From CP2-2F sp034436355 (lineage in GTDB: Bacteria; Chloroflexota; Anaerolineae; Aggregatilineales; UBA2796): a DNA stretch of 64,000 bases. Shown here one piece after another: positions 15,884 to 23,824 of this stretch; positions within the stretch are counted from its first letter, which is position 1; every line of letters begins with the position of its first letter. The position numbers were made by a program, and so were the translations under genes. The notes below the pieces were generated by a model. That model did no database searches. It had not been told where the DNA came from and was given only the letters and a program-made list of their open reading frames with translations. The stretch lies in NCBI GenBank assembly GCA_034436355.1, contig DAOTVQ010000032.1, positions 1 through 64,000 of the forward strand, given 5' to 3'.

Positions 15884-17728
15884 CTAAGATTCATATTCTG
15901 CTAATAAACGTGCCATGCGCGTTAGGCTATCGCCCAAGCCACCTGAACGGCTGCGGTGCAGCCAATCGGCGGCGAAGGCACCCATCAGCGGGCGCAGATC
16001 GGCAGCCATATCCGCATTGCTATAGGCAGAGTCATCCACCGCTTTGAGCAAACGCTTACAGCCGTGCAGCCATAAGCCGATTGCTGTGTGGTATTCGCGC
16101 AGGATGTATGGATCAGCGGGCTGGGTGCTATCAAGGCGCTCAGCTAGGCTTTGCATATGTGCCATTGCCTCGCGCACTTGGGCAGCCTCCACGCGAATCG
16201 GCGCGCTGCCGCGGTAAGTGAAATAGCCCTCACGAATTTGCTGCATGGGCGAGAACAAGGCGCGCACCATCAGCGCACCGTTATTGTGGGGTGCCTTCAG
16301 AATTTGGTAGACGTTGCCGAGATCAAGGGCAAGCTGCCCAAGCCTGCTGGTCGAGTCACGGAAGGCATAGCGGCTGAGCAGCGCGCCTAAATCAGCATCT
16401 TTATTGGCTGAGTATGCCCACGAAACGGCAGCGCCATAGGCAAAGCCCGCATAACTGACCATCGGCTGCTGCCAATGCCCAAAATCGCCCCAGTCGGTGA
16501 TCAGGTAGCCACGGGCGCCGTGCTGCTTGCCGTTCTCGGCGGCATTCCGCAGGTTGCCCAGCATATTCTCAGTGCGCCCGACAAGGCTCTGCCATGAAGA
16601 GGTGCCGGGACAGACGTAGAACGGCACGCCCGATTGAGCAAAGCGCGCGCCGTTGGCAGCAAAGGGATGCTGCGCCTCATAACCCCATTCCAGCGCAACT
16701 GCATCTTTGGGCAGCTCTGGCACCAAAGCTGGGTGCGAAATGATAATATCGCCCCAGAACAGCATGGTGCGCCCGCGTTCGCGCACAAGGGCTGCCACCT
16801 GCTTCAAAAAGTCTAGGTAGACGCGCCCAACACCCTGCTGTTCGACCAGTTCTTTGCTGCGCCCCTTGCCCAGATCAAAGGTTTCATCACAGCCAACGTT
16901 AAAGTATTGGCTGCTAAAGTGGGGCAACAGTTCGTCGTAAAGCCCTGCTAAGAAGGGCAGCGACTCCTTGACGGCGGGCGATATTCCGAACGGGCGTGGC
17001 GTGAGCGCCAAGCTGAACGAGAAGCCTTCAGGCACTTCGGCAAGGTGCTGATAGTGAGGATGCATCAGCCAGCGGTGCATATGCCCAAAGCTGTTCTGGT
17101 TCGGCACAAGGTCTATGAAACGGTCACGGCAGAAGCGATCCAGCGCGAGGATTTCTTCGCCCGTCATGGGTGAAGCGTGCTGCCAAACAAGCGGGTGCTT
17201 CTGATAGGCAAAGGTGTGTTCGGTATACAACTGCACCTCGTTGATCTTCCAGCTTGCCAGCAGGTCAATCAGCGCGTAGAGCGTTTCCATCGTCGGCACG
17301 CGGTCACGGCTGATATCCAGCATCACACCGCGGCGGGCAAAATCAGGCTGATCGTCAATGCTCAGGCAGGGCAGGGCATTGTCGCTCTGCTCGATGATTT
17401 GGATGAGCGTGAGCGTGGCGTTCCAGAGCGTGGCAGTGTTTTGGCTGCCTATCAGGCTAATACCTTCGGGCGTGATGCGAATTTGGTAAGCGTTTTCCAG
17501 TTCGGCGGGCGCGCTTTGGCGCAGCATTCGCACCGCCACTTGATCTGAGTCGCCGCCAACCACAATTTCCCAGTGAATGCCGCGTGCGGCAAGCGCTGCT
17601 TGCAGACGGTGCGCCGTAAAGAGCAGGCTTGGGCTGGGAATGCTGATGCGTTTGCCACTCTGCAAGGGATAGCTGCCTTCGGCAGGCGTCAGGTTTTGCG
17701 GGTGCGGCAGTAACTGTAAGGTGGGCAT
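15884..17728 (-). CDS. Beta-N-acetylhexosaminidase, glycoside hydrolase family 20
   Basis: Removes terminal beta-linked GlcNAc or GalNAc by substrate-assisted catalysis. 614 residues: an N-terminal GH20b domain (about 5-125), then the TIM barrel starting at FARRGVMLDISRDRVPTMET. The catalytic pair D281-E282 is in NVGCDETFDLG, and the barrel's WGDI and EWGYE segments are present. No signal peptide is visible, so it probably acts on imported oligosaccharides or recycled glycans in the cytoplasm. The start ATG at 17728 has AGGA about 9 bases upstream. A perfect LacI-type operator lies 35 bp upstream of the start, implying induction by its sugar. Confidence 0.88.
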   Translation of the reverse strand: MPTLQLLPHPQNLTPAEGSYPLQSGKRISIPSPSLLFTAHRLQAALAARGIHWEIVVGGDSDQVAVRMLRQSAPAELENAYQIRITPEGISLIGSQNTATLWNATLTLIQIIEQSDNALPCLSIDDQPDFARRGVMLDISRDRVPTMETLYALIDLLASWKINEVQLYTEHTFAYQKHPLVWQHASPMTGEEILALDRFCRDRFIDLVPNQNSFGHMHRWLMHPHYQHLAEVPEGFSFSLALTPRPFGISPAVKESLPFLAGLYDELLPHFSSQYFNVGCDETFDLGKGRSKELVEQQGVGRVYLDFLKQVAALVRERGRTMLFWGDIIISHPALVPELPKDAVALEWGYEAQHPFAANGARFAQSGVPFYVCPGTSSWQSLVGRTENMLGNLRNAAENGKQHGARGYLITDWGDFGHWQQPMVSYAGFAYGAAVSWAYSANKDADLGALLSRYAFRDSTSRLGQLALDLGNVYQILKAPHNNGALMVRALFSPMQQIREGYFTYRGSAPIRVEAAQVREAMAHMQSLAERLDSTQPADPYILREYHTAIGLWLHGCKRLLKAVDDSAYSNADMAADLRPLMGAFAADWLHRSRSGGLGDSLTRMARLLAEYES

Positions 17729-17762
17729 GGCAAATTTTCCTATTGATAAGTAAGACTAGGCA

Positions 17763-17782
17763 GTATGGGAGCGCTCCCATAC
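17763..17782. promoter_or_regulatory. LacI-family operator (CelR/CebR-like palindrome)
   Basis: A perfect 20-bp palindrome, GTATGGGAGCGCTCCCATAC, centred between 17772 and 17773. Its core TGGGAGCGCTCCCA (17766-17779) is the known recognition core of LacI-family glycan regulators such as CebR/CelR, with the central CG step typical of that family. It lies just upstream of the GH20 gene on the minus strand and 186 bp from the divergent hydrolase start. The regulator itself is not in the window. Confidence 0.75.
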
Positions 17783-17967
17783 CGCTATTCTAGTGTAGAC
17801 GGATCACTATGGCGAGTCAACCAGAGCGCGCTGCAAGGCTGCCGCCTTAGGCATTTTACCCTATATTCTCGGCACTTTCCCCACAAAATTAGAGGTGACG
17901 GCGCGCTCTGGAACGTGCTACACTTTAAGCATGGGAACTTGAGGCACACAATCGCAAGAGGCATGTC

Positions 17968-18768
17968 GTGAATCTCAACATCATGCATGGTGCAGCGCCC
18001 GTCTATTGGGCGGGCAATCGGATTGGCTGTTTATGCTTACACGGGCTGAGCGCCTCACCACAGGAGGTGATGTGGCTGGCACAGCATTTGCACCAGCAGG
18101 GCTTCAGCGCGCATGTGCCACGCCTGTATGGGCATGGCATTTCGCGGCAGCATTTTCGGCGCGTGCTGTGGCGGGATTGGTATCTGAGCGCCTTAGATGG
18201 CTATCACTTGCTGCGTGCCAATTGCGATCACGTCTTTGTGATGGGGCTATCTATGGGTGGCTTGCTAGCGCTGCGCCTCGCTGCGGCGGAGGCGGTGAAC
18301 GGCGTCGTGGTGATGGGTTCGCCCATCCAGCTTGATTTGCCGCTGTGGTTGGCACATTATCTACGCTACATACGCCCCGCCGTTGCAACCTCCTCGCCCG
18401 AAGACGATCCGTTGAATGCGCGCATTCGCAGCCTGCAACAGCAGCGCGGCGAACCCATCACAGGGCGCGTTGCCTACTATCAGATGAGTACGGCGGGCGT
18501 GGCAGAGCTGCACAAATTGCAAGGTGAGGTTCGCCGAGTGCTGCCCAACGTGCGCGTGCCTGCCCTGTTGATTTTCTCGAAACAGGATCAAACCGTGCCG
18601 TATAAGAACTTGGCGCTTATTCAAAAGGGGCTGATCAACGCGCCGAGCGTTGAGACGCTTACCCTAGAGCAATCGGACCATATTTTAACGAACGATGTGG
18701 AGTGTGAGACGGTCTTTGCGGCGGCGGAAGCCTTCGTAAAGCGCATCGCACAGCCCGAAAAGGCATAA
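17968..18768 (+). CDS. Alpha/beta-hydrolase, Est30-type carboxylesterase
   Basis: 266 residues with the short N-terminus and HGLSASPQEV oxyanion region of thermophilic monoacylglycerol lipase/Est30 esterases. The nucleophile elbow is GLSMGG (Ser near residue 94), the acid is in FSKQDQTVP and the base is in EQSDHILTND. It would hydrolyse short-chain carboxyl esters in the cytoplasm. The GTG start at 17968 is preceded by AAGAGG at 6-base spacing. It is followed by the DUF1232 gene, probably co-transcribed. Confidence 0.85.
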   Translation: MNLNIMHGAAPVYWAGNRIGCLCLHGLSASPQEVMWLAQHLHQQGFSAHVPRLYGHGISRQHFRRVLWRDWYLSALDGYHLLRANCDHVFVMGLSMGGLLALRLAAAEAVNGVVVMGSPIQLDLPLWLAHYLRYIRPAVATSSPEDDPLNARIRSLQQQRGEPITGRVAYYQMSTAGVAELHKLQGEVRRVLPNVRVPALLIFSKQDQTVPYKNLALIQKGLINAPSVETLTLEQSDHILTNDVECETVFAAAEAFVKRIAQPEKA

Positions 18769-18778
18769 GGTGTTTGCC

Positions 18779-19258
18779 ATGGCTGAGGCTAAGAAGAAAC
18801 GCATTCAAGTGCCGCCGCCACCCGGCAACTTCGGCACCTTCGAACGCATTTGGGAGCAACTTCGGTTGGCATGGCTGCTCTTTGGCGATAACCGCGTCAG
18901 CCTGCTCTTGAAAGTGCTGCCCGTGATTGCGATCACCTATGTGATCTCGCCATTGGACATGCTGCCCGCTATCCTCTTCCGCCTGCTTGGTCTGATAGAT
19001 GATATTGCAGTCTTTGCGCTGGCGATCATCGTCTTTAACAGCCTTTCCCCTGAAGAAGCTGTGGTGGAACACTTGCGAAAGCTGCGCTTTGGCGCGCAGT
19101 ATAAAGTCAGCCGTGATGAGGAAGGCATGATTATTGACGTGAAGGCAGAACCTGTTGATCCTGAGGGTGAAAGCGCCACCGACGCTCACACAGACGCTGC
19201 CCAAGATGTGCCATACACAGAGACACAGCAAGCACGCCAACACGGCAAGCGCACGTAA
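18779..19258 (+). CDS. DUF1232 (YkvA-like) membrane protein
   Basis: The core sequence VLPVIAITYVISPLDMLPAI with the following LGLIDDIAVFALAIIVF is the DUF1232 signature: two helices around an SPLDxxPD-type motif. 159 residues from the ATG at 18779, which has AAGG about 8 bases upstream; an in-frame GTG at 18770 is less likely. An acidic C-terminal tail of about 45 residues follows. The function of the family is unknown; it is a membrane protein. Confidence 0.8.
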   Translation: MAEAKKKRIQVPPPPGNFGTFERIWEQLRLAWLLFGDNRVSLLLKVLPVIAITYVISPLDMLPAILFRLLGLIDDIAVFALAIIVFNSLSPEEAVVEHLRKLRFGAQYKVSRDEEGMIIDVKAEPVDPEGESATDAHTDAAQDVPYTETQQARQHGKRT

Positions 19259-19300
19259 AGGCAGCCTCAGCTTACGGTGCGCTTGCGGCGGCTCAGCTGC

Positions 19301-20012
19301 CTAATTGCCAAAACGCACCACAATCACGCCCGTCAGGCTTTGGCAGAAGCGCTCGCCATTCTGCAAGGGCATCACTTCCCAAGCATAGTTGCCCAAACCA
19401 CCAAACAGCGCACGCTCAAAGGTGACGGTTGTCTCCTCCACAATGCCCACAAAATCATAGCGGTTGCTGGGCGAGAGCAGCCACACATAATAGCCTTCTG
19501 CACCTTCAACAGGCGTCCACGTCACTTGGGCATCTGTGGCGCGGTCAGCGATGAGCGTTGTCGTTGGGGTGCTGCGTGTGAAGGTGCTGCACGCGGGGCT
19601 GAAGGTGCGGTCAGGCGCAATGGTGGGCGGCGCACCAACCAGTGTGGCGCTCAGCACGCCCAAACTTTCCGTGCGGCGGGCGGCGGGTGTTAGGGTTGGG
19701 CGCAGGGTGGGTGCCGGGGGCTGCGTTGGTGCGGTGATGGACGCTTCAGGCGTCCAAGTCGGTGGCAGCGTGGCAGCACCGGGCGCGGAAATGCTCTCTG
19801 GGGTAGGCGTATCTGGCGGCGGCTGTACCTCGCCACGCCCAACCGTTGGCAAATTGCCGGGCGTCCAAGTTGGTGGTAGGGTCACCGTTGGGAAAGGGGT
19901 GTTGCTCGGTGTGAAGGATGGCGTTGGTGTTTGGGTCGGTTCGGGTGCGCTGCACGCTGCCAGCAGTCCGCCAATCAATAACCACAGCAAAAGGTGCGTT
20001 TTTCGCATCATC
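19301..20012 (-). CDS. Lipoprotein with Thr/Pro linker
   Basis: From the ATG at 20012: a lipoprotein signal peptide (LLLWLLIGGLLAACSAP, lipobox LAAC), then a TPTPSFTPSNTPFPTVTLPP-type linker of about 120 residues, then a compact C-terminal domain (about residues 145-236) with WTPVEGAEGYYVWLLSPSN, which reads like a fibronectin III-like fold. It should be membrane-anchored and exposed outside. It follows two genes on the same strand (12 bp after the membrane protein), so it is the last gene of a three-gene unit that begins with the haemoglobin gene. Confidence 0.78.
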
Positions 20013-20024
20013 TTCTTATGCCTT

Positions 20025-20435
20025 TCACGGCGCGCTGAGCGCCTCTGCGATAGCAAATAAAGCCCAAATCAGCACGGTGCTCCCGATGAGCGCGCCAACC
20101 AACACATACAGCGCGGCAGCTTTGCCGATTTGTAAGGGCGACTCGGCAAAATCGAAGCCGACCAGCAAACGCCAGCCCACCCAATAGAGCGCCAAGCCCA
20201 AGAGTGCCACGCCAATCAGCAGCGCGTTGGCAAGCCCGATGTTGATTTGATCAGGGCGCGTGCGGAAGAACAGGTTAAAGAGGATCAAGGCAATCACGGT
20301 GGTGATGATGAGCGCGGTGAGCGCTGCCAACAGGATACGCGTGCGGCGTGCGCGCTTGCTCAGCCAGTGGACAGTGCGCGCTAGCACGCCGCTGGGCAGG
20401 GCTTCCTTAATGGGCGGTGTCTTCTGCTTGCTCAT
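20025..20435 (-). CDS. Three-helix membrane protein
   Basis: 136 residues with a basic N-terminus and three hydrophobic helices (ILLAALTALIITTVIALILF, ANALLIGVALLGLALYWVGW and AALYVLVGALIGSTVLIWAL). No family is recognised. Its start overlaps the truncated-haemoglobin stop by 4 bp, so the two are translationally coupled. Confidence 0.7.
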   Translation of the reverse strand: MSKQKTPPIKEALPSGVLARTVHWLSKRARRTRILLAALTALIITTVIALILFNLFFRTRPDQINIGLANALLIGVALLGLALYWVGWRLLVGFDFAESPLQIGKAAALYVLVGALIGSTVLIWALFAIAEALSAP

Positions 20436-20851
20436 GAGGGTTGCCCGTGCAATATGCCGTTCAGCGGAGCGTTGATCATGAAGGTGGCGGCGTTCTCGAA
20501 GTAGTCGCGCATTTGGCTGTAGGCAGGCTCTGCGATGTGCGCTGCATCAAGGGCTGCCACCATCGCCGCAACCCAGGCATCACGCTCTACCTGCCCGATG
20601 GCATAGGGCGCGTGGCGCATTCGCAGGCGTGGATGCCCACGTTCAGCGCTGTAATCGGCAGGTCCACCGAAGTATTGGATCACAAACAAGCGCAGGCGGC
20701 GTTCGGCGCCTGCCATGTCGTGATCGGGATAGAGCGGGCGCAAGATCGGATCGGTGCTGACGCGCTGATAAAAGGCGGCGATCAGGCGCTCGAAGGCTTC
20801 CGCGCCAATTAATTCATACACACTTTTGGCGCTGTGACGGCTCTCAGTCAT
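20432..20851 (-). CDS. glbO: Truncated haemoglobin, group II (HbO-like)
   Basis: A 139-residue 2-over-2 globin. The haem proximal His is in LRMRHAPYAIG, the group II FGGP turn follows helix E, the B-helix Tyr is in AFYQRVSTDP and the Trp G8 in RDAWVAAM. It binds haem and O2/NO/peroxide, and the usual proposed role is nitrosative- or oxidative-stress protection or redox relay. It is the first gene of the minus-strand unit haemoglobin, membrane protein, lipoprotein. Confidence 0.9.
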   Translation of the reverse strand: MTESRHSAKSVYELIGAEAFERLIAAFYQRVSTDPILRPLYPDHDMAGAERRLRLFVIQYFGGPADYSAERGHPRLRMRHAPYAIGQVERDAWVAAMVAALDAAHIAEPAYSQMRDYFENAATFMINAPLNGILHGQPS

Positions 20852-21007
20852 TGGTCTAGCATCTTTCGGTAAGGTTTCTGAGCGCTATTATAGCCTGCCT
20901 CTGCCGATCCGTTCAATTTTGGGCAAACAGGATCGGGATGCGCTTGGCAACCTGCACAGCATAGATAAAAATTGATGCTTTTTGAATGATCATATTTTTG
21001 CGTGGTG

Positions 21008-21016
21008 TGGTATACT
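21008..21016 (+). promoter_or_regulatory. Extended -10 promoter ahead of the TIR islet
   Basis: TGG followed by TATACT (21011-21016) forms an extended -10 element in an AT-rich stretch. It is correctly placed to transcribe the small gene at 21060 and the genes after it. No -35 hexamer is found at good spacing, which is usual for extended -10 promoters. Confidence 0.45.
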
Positions 21017-21059
21017 TTCAAATGTTCTATGCAAGGCAGACAAGGCATATGCAGTAAAA

Positions 21060-21296
21060 ATGGCAAAATCACTTAACAGACTATGGGCTAAGTTGCCGCC
21101 AATCAAGACCACTTCTTACGAACTTGCCCAGCGCCGTGTTGCTCGCGGCGTCGCCGCTGATGTTTCCGAATTATACGTAGAGCTTACCCCTGAGCAGCGT
21201 GCAAACGTCGAAGCTATCACGCAGCAGGCAAACACACGCAAGCGTGTGCCACCGCTGTGGCTTCAAATCAAAACAAGGCATGTTGAATTACCATAA
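21060..21296 (+). CDS. Small protein of unknown function, first gene of the TIR islet
   Basis: 78 residues from the ATG at 21060: a basic N-terminus, then a helical acidic segment (VSELYVELTPEQRANVEAIT) and a basic C-terminus. No family is recognised and no ribosome binding site is clear; an in-frame start farther up (20982) is possible. Base composition is AT-richer than neighbouring host genes, as in the next gene, suggesting that the block was acquired. Confidence 0.5.
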   Translation: MAKSLNRLWAKLPPIKTTSYELAQRRVARGVAADVSELYVELTPEQRANVEAITQQANTRKRVPPLWLQIKTRHVELP

Positions 21297-21349
21297 ATTA
21301 TAGTTTAGAATAATACTTAATTCTTTTTAATAGCAAATCGAGAAATAGT

Positions 21350-21817
21350 ATGCTACCTTGCGCGCCTGATCCAATTATTCAAGACCTCATGCGTCTAATT
21401 GATGCGAGGATTTTTAATAACATCGCTTATAGGCTTGCTGAGGCAGAAGGTGACTGCGGTTTGATTATCACCGACAGCCACTGCGGCGAGATGTCTTTCA
21501 CTGTGCAGGCACACTCTCCCGCTGAATATATTTTTACACTTCCCCTGAGCGATTCAATTCCAATAAACTGCTGCAGCCTCAGTAGAATGCGAGACCACAT
21601 TCAATGTTTTTGTACTGAACATAATTTCGTTTTTCAGCTAGAGCAGTTTGATGAAACAATGCGCTTTGCTGGTCGCCTTCTTGCTGGCTGGCACCGTGAG
21701 CCAACAGCACTCACACGGGAATTTGTTAGGGTTTTAACCCATTTGCGCGGCGTTTATTGTCCCCCTCCCTATCGCTCACTTCAGAATAGCATCCTAGATT
21801 ATCTTCAAGAATGCTAG
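21350..21817 (+). CDS. Protein of unknown function encoded with a TIR protein
   Basis: 155 residues, soluble, with several Cys residues (CGEM, INCCSLSR, QCFCTEHN) but no recognisable zinc motif. Its stop (21815-21817) overlaps the Shine-Dalgarno of the TIR gene, so the two are translated together. Its AT-rich codon use is unlike flanking host genes. Function unknown; by context it could be a regulator, sensor or immunity partner of the TIR effector. Confidence 0.6.
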   Translation: MLPCAPDPIIQDLMRLIDARIFNNIAYRLAEAEGDCGLIITDSHCGEMSFTVQAHSPAEYIFTLPLSDSIPINCCSLSRMRDHIQCFCTEHNFVFQLEQFDETMRFAGRLLAGWHREPTALTREFVRVLTHLRGVYCPPPYRSLQNSILDYLQEC

Positions 21818-21828
21818 GAACTAACGCC

Positions 21829-22500
21829 ATGCACAAGACTATTTTTATTAGCCACGCCAGCCGCGACTCCGAGATAGCACAAATTTTGAAAGTGTCTATT
21901 GAAGACACCTTTGCGAACAATGTGATTGTCTTTGCCTCGTCTATTGATCTGGGCGAAATCTGGCTGCCGCGCATTCAAGCAGAATTGGCAGCCGCTGAAA
22001 TCAGCCTGTTTCTGATGACGCCCAATTCGCTGGAGCGCCCTTGGGTCTGGTTCGAGATGGGCGCGGTATGGCGCAGGCACGAAGGGAATGAAATGTTGCT
22101 TATCCCTGTTTGCTACGATATTAGCGTTGAGCAATTGCCGCGCCCGCTGAGTGACACACAGGCAATACGCCTTGAACGCGCTGAGGATGTCCGCACGCTG
22201 CATACGCGCATTATAGATTTCCTAAAACATTCGGTGCGGGGCAAAATAACCTTGCAGCGCGCTAGGGCAGCCTTTAGAAGGCTAAGTGCAGCTTACATTC
22301 AACCAGCCGCTGCATCGCGTACACCGCTCCAAGATTACCAACAAGCCGTTTTAGAGGCATTAACGCACCTTGCTCAGCAAGGAAGCCTTCCCGTACAAGC
22401 CTTTAATATCTTTGAACAATACGGCATAATTGATCTGCAAACCATGATAGCTCTGCAAGACACAGCATTTACCACGTTGAGGCGCAAAGATAAGTCTTAA
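21829..22500 (+). CDS. TIR-domain protein, candidate NAD-hydrolysing defence effector
   Basis: 223 residues from the ATG at 21829, which has AGGA (21816-21819) 9 bases upstream. Residues 1 to about 135 form a TIR fold: KTIFISHASRDSEIAQ (strand A and first helix), VFASSIDLGEIW (BB-loop region), AAEISLFLMTPNSLER, and WVWFEMG with E76 at the position of the catalytic Glu of NADase TIRs. The remaining roughly 85 residues are helical with no known domain. Bacterial TIR effectors cleave NAD+ or make signalling nucleotides to stop phage infection. A trigger partner is expected, and the two small genes upstream are the candidates. The 3' end overlaps the convergent CBS gene by 4 bp. Confidence 0.8.
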   Translation: MHKTIFISHASRDSEIAQILKVSIEDTFANNVIVFASSIDLGEIWLPRIQAELAAAEISLFLMTPNSLERPWVWFEMGAVWRRHEGNEMLLIPVCYDISVEQLPRPLSDTQAIRLERAEDVRTLHTRIIDFLKHSVRGKITLQRARAAFRRLSAAYIQPAAASRTPLQDYQQAVLEALTHLAQQGSLPVQAFNIFEQYGIIDLQTMIALQDTAFTTLRRKDKS

Positions 22501-22907
22501 GTTGAACGCGCGCCTGCAAAAGTATCTTGCCACCAACGCAGCACTTCCATTTGATGGATCACACCCACAGGGCGCAAGGCGCTCAAAACCACGATGGCGT
22601 GTAGGTTGTTACGGCTCATATGCTCAACTGCATCTAACATCACACTGTCTTCTGCCAGCGCTACCAAACGTTGGCGTGGTGTCATCAAGCGTGCCACATT
22701 TACCTGCAACAGGCGTTGCTCACCGCGAGACATCTCACGCAGTATATCGGTTGCTGTCAGCAAGCCTTCAATCGTGCCTGATAGCAGATCGGTAACCACC
22801 AGCACACGCGAATTTGCTTGCAGCATCTTTTGAATAGCCTCTGCCAACATAACCTCGGGATGTGTTTCCACCACAGGGGACATATAATCCCGCGCAAGGG
22901 ATGCCAT
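22497..22907 (-). CDS. CBS-pair protein
   Basis: 136 residues from the ATG at 22907, chosen for the GGAGG 5 bases upstream; the frame is open farther but without similarity. It consists of two CBS motifs: DYMSPVVETHPEVMLAEAIQ to GLLTATDIL, and RLMTPRQRLVALAEDSVM to RPVGVIHQ. CBS pairs bind adenine nucleotides and sense energy state. As a stand-alone module its partner is not known. Its promoter faces that of lgt (divergent, 83 bp). Confidence 0.85.
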   Translation of the reverse strand: MASLARDYMSPVVETHPEVMLAEAIQKMLQANSRVLVVTDLLSGTIEGLLTATDILREMSRGEQRLLQVNVARLMTPRQRLVALAEDSVMLDAVEHMSRNNLHAIVVLSALRPVGVIHQMEVLRWWQDTFAGARST

Positions 22908-22990
22908 ACCAACCTCCAACAACCACTCGCCTTTCACGCATTATACAGTACAATCATATCCCGTTGAACTGGCTGCCAAGAGGAACCCAC

Positions 22991-23824
22991 ATGCTCGATG
23001 CCTACGGCATTCACCTCGGACCGCTCTACATCCGCTTCTACGCCCTGCTCTTGATCAGTGGGATGATTGCGGCTGCCTACCTGACCATCCGCCGTGCGCC
23101 GCGCTTTGGGCTTGATCCCAAATATGTGTGGGATGGGCTGACGTGGGCGATCATTCCCGGCCTGATCGGCGCACGGCTCTACCACGTCCTAACGCCTTCA
23201 CCTGCCAGCGGGCTGACGACTCAATACTACCTTGAGAATCCGCTGCAAATCTTCGCCATTTGGAACGGCGGCTTGGGCATTTATGGTGCAATTGTGGGCG
23301 GCGTGTTGGGCATTTGGCTGTATGCGCGGCGGCATAGGCAGCCGCTGCTGCGCTGGCTCGATCTGATTGCGCCAGCGATGGCGGTTGGGCAGGCAATCGG
23401 GCGCTGGGGCAATTTTGTCAATCAGGAACTGTACGGCGCACCAAGCGACCTGCCGTGGGCAATTTATATTGATGAGGCGAACCGCCTGCCCGCCTACGCT
23501 GCCTTTGAGCGCTTTCATCCGCTGTTCCTGTATGAATCGCTGTGGATGCTTGGCACTGCTCTGATCCTGATGGGCTTGGCGTGGCGCTGGCGTGATCGCG
23601 GGCGGCAGGGCGATATTCTGCTGCTGTACGTCGCATCCTACGCAATTATCCGCTTCCTGCTGGATTTTCTGCGGCTGGATAGCCACACCCTTCAAGGTGT
23701 TCCAACGCTCACCACAGCACAGATCGTCTCGCTGGTGGCGGTTGGCATCGCCCTCAGTTTGTTAGGGCTGAATCGCCGTCGGGCAACCGCGAGGGAAGCG
23801 ATCCATGAGCGCCAAAGCCAGTGA
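22991..23824 (+). CDS. lgt: Prolipoprotein diacylglyceryl transferase
   Basis: Transfers diacylglycerol from phosphatidylglycerol to the lipobox Cys of prolipoproteins in the membrane. 277 residues, about seven helices, with ARLYHVL near residue 61, WNGGLGIYGAIVGG near 91, the family signature GRWGNFVNQE at 137-146 and the C-terminal RFLLDFLRLD Arg region. The ATG at 22991 has AGAGGA at good spacing. It is the true lgt of this genome, in contrast to the degenerate paralogue at 5319. It overlaps the next membrane-protein gene by 20 bp. Confidence 0.92.
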   Translation: MLDAYGIHLGPLYIRFYALLLISGMIAAAYLTIRRAPRFGLDPKYVWDGLTWAIIPGLIGARLYHVLTPSPASGLTTQYYLENPLQIFAIWNGGLGIYGAIVGGVLGIWLYARRHRQPLLRWLDLIAPAMAVGQAIGRWGNFVNQELYGAPSDLPWAIYIDEANRLPAYAAFERFHPLFLYESLWMLGTALILMGLAWRWRDRGRQGDILLLYVASYAIIRFLLDFLRLDSHTLQGVPTLTTAQIVSLVAVGIALSLLGLNRRRATAREAIHERQSQ

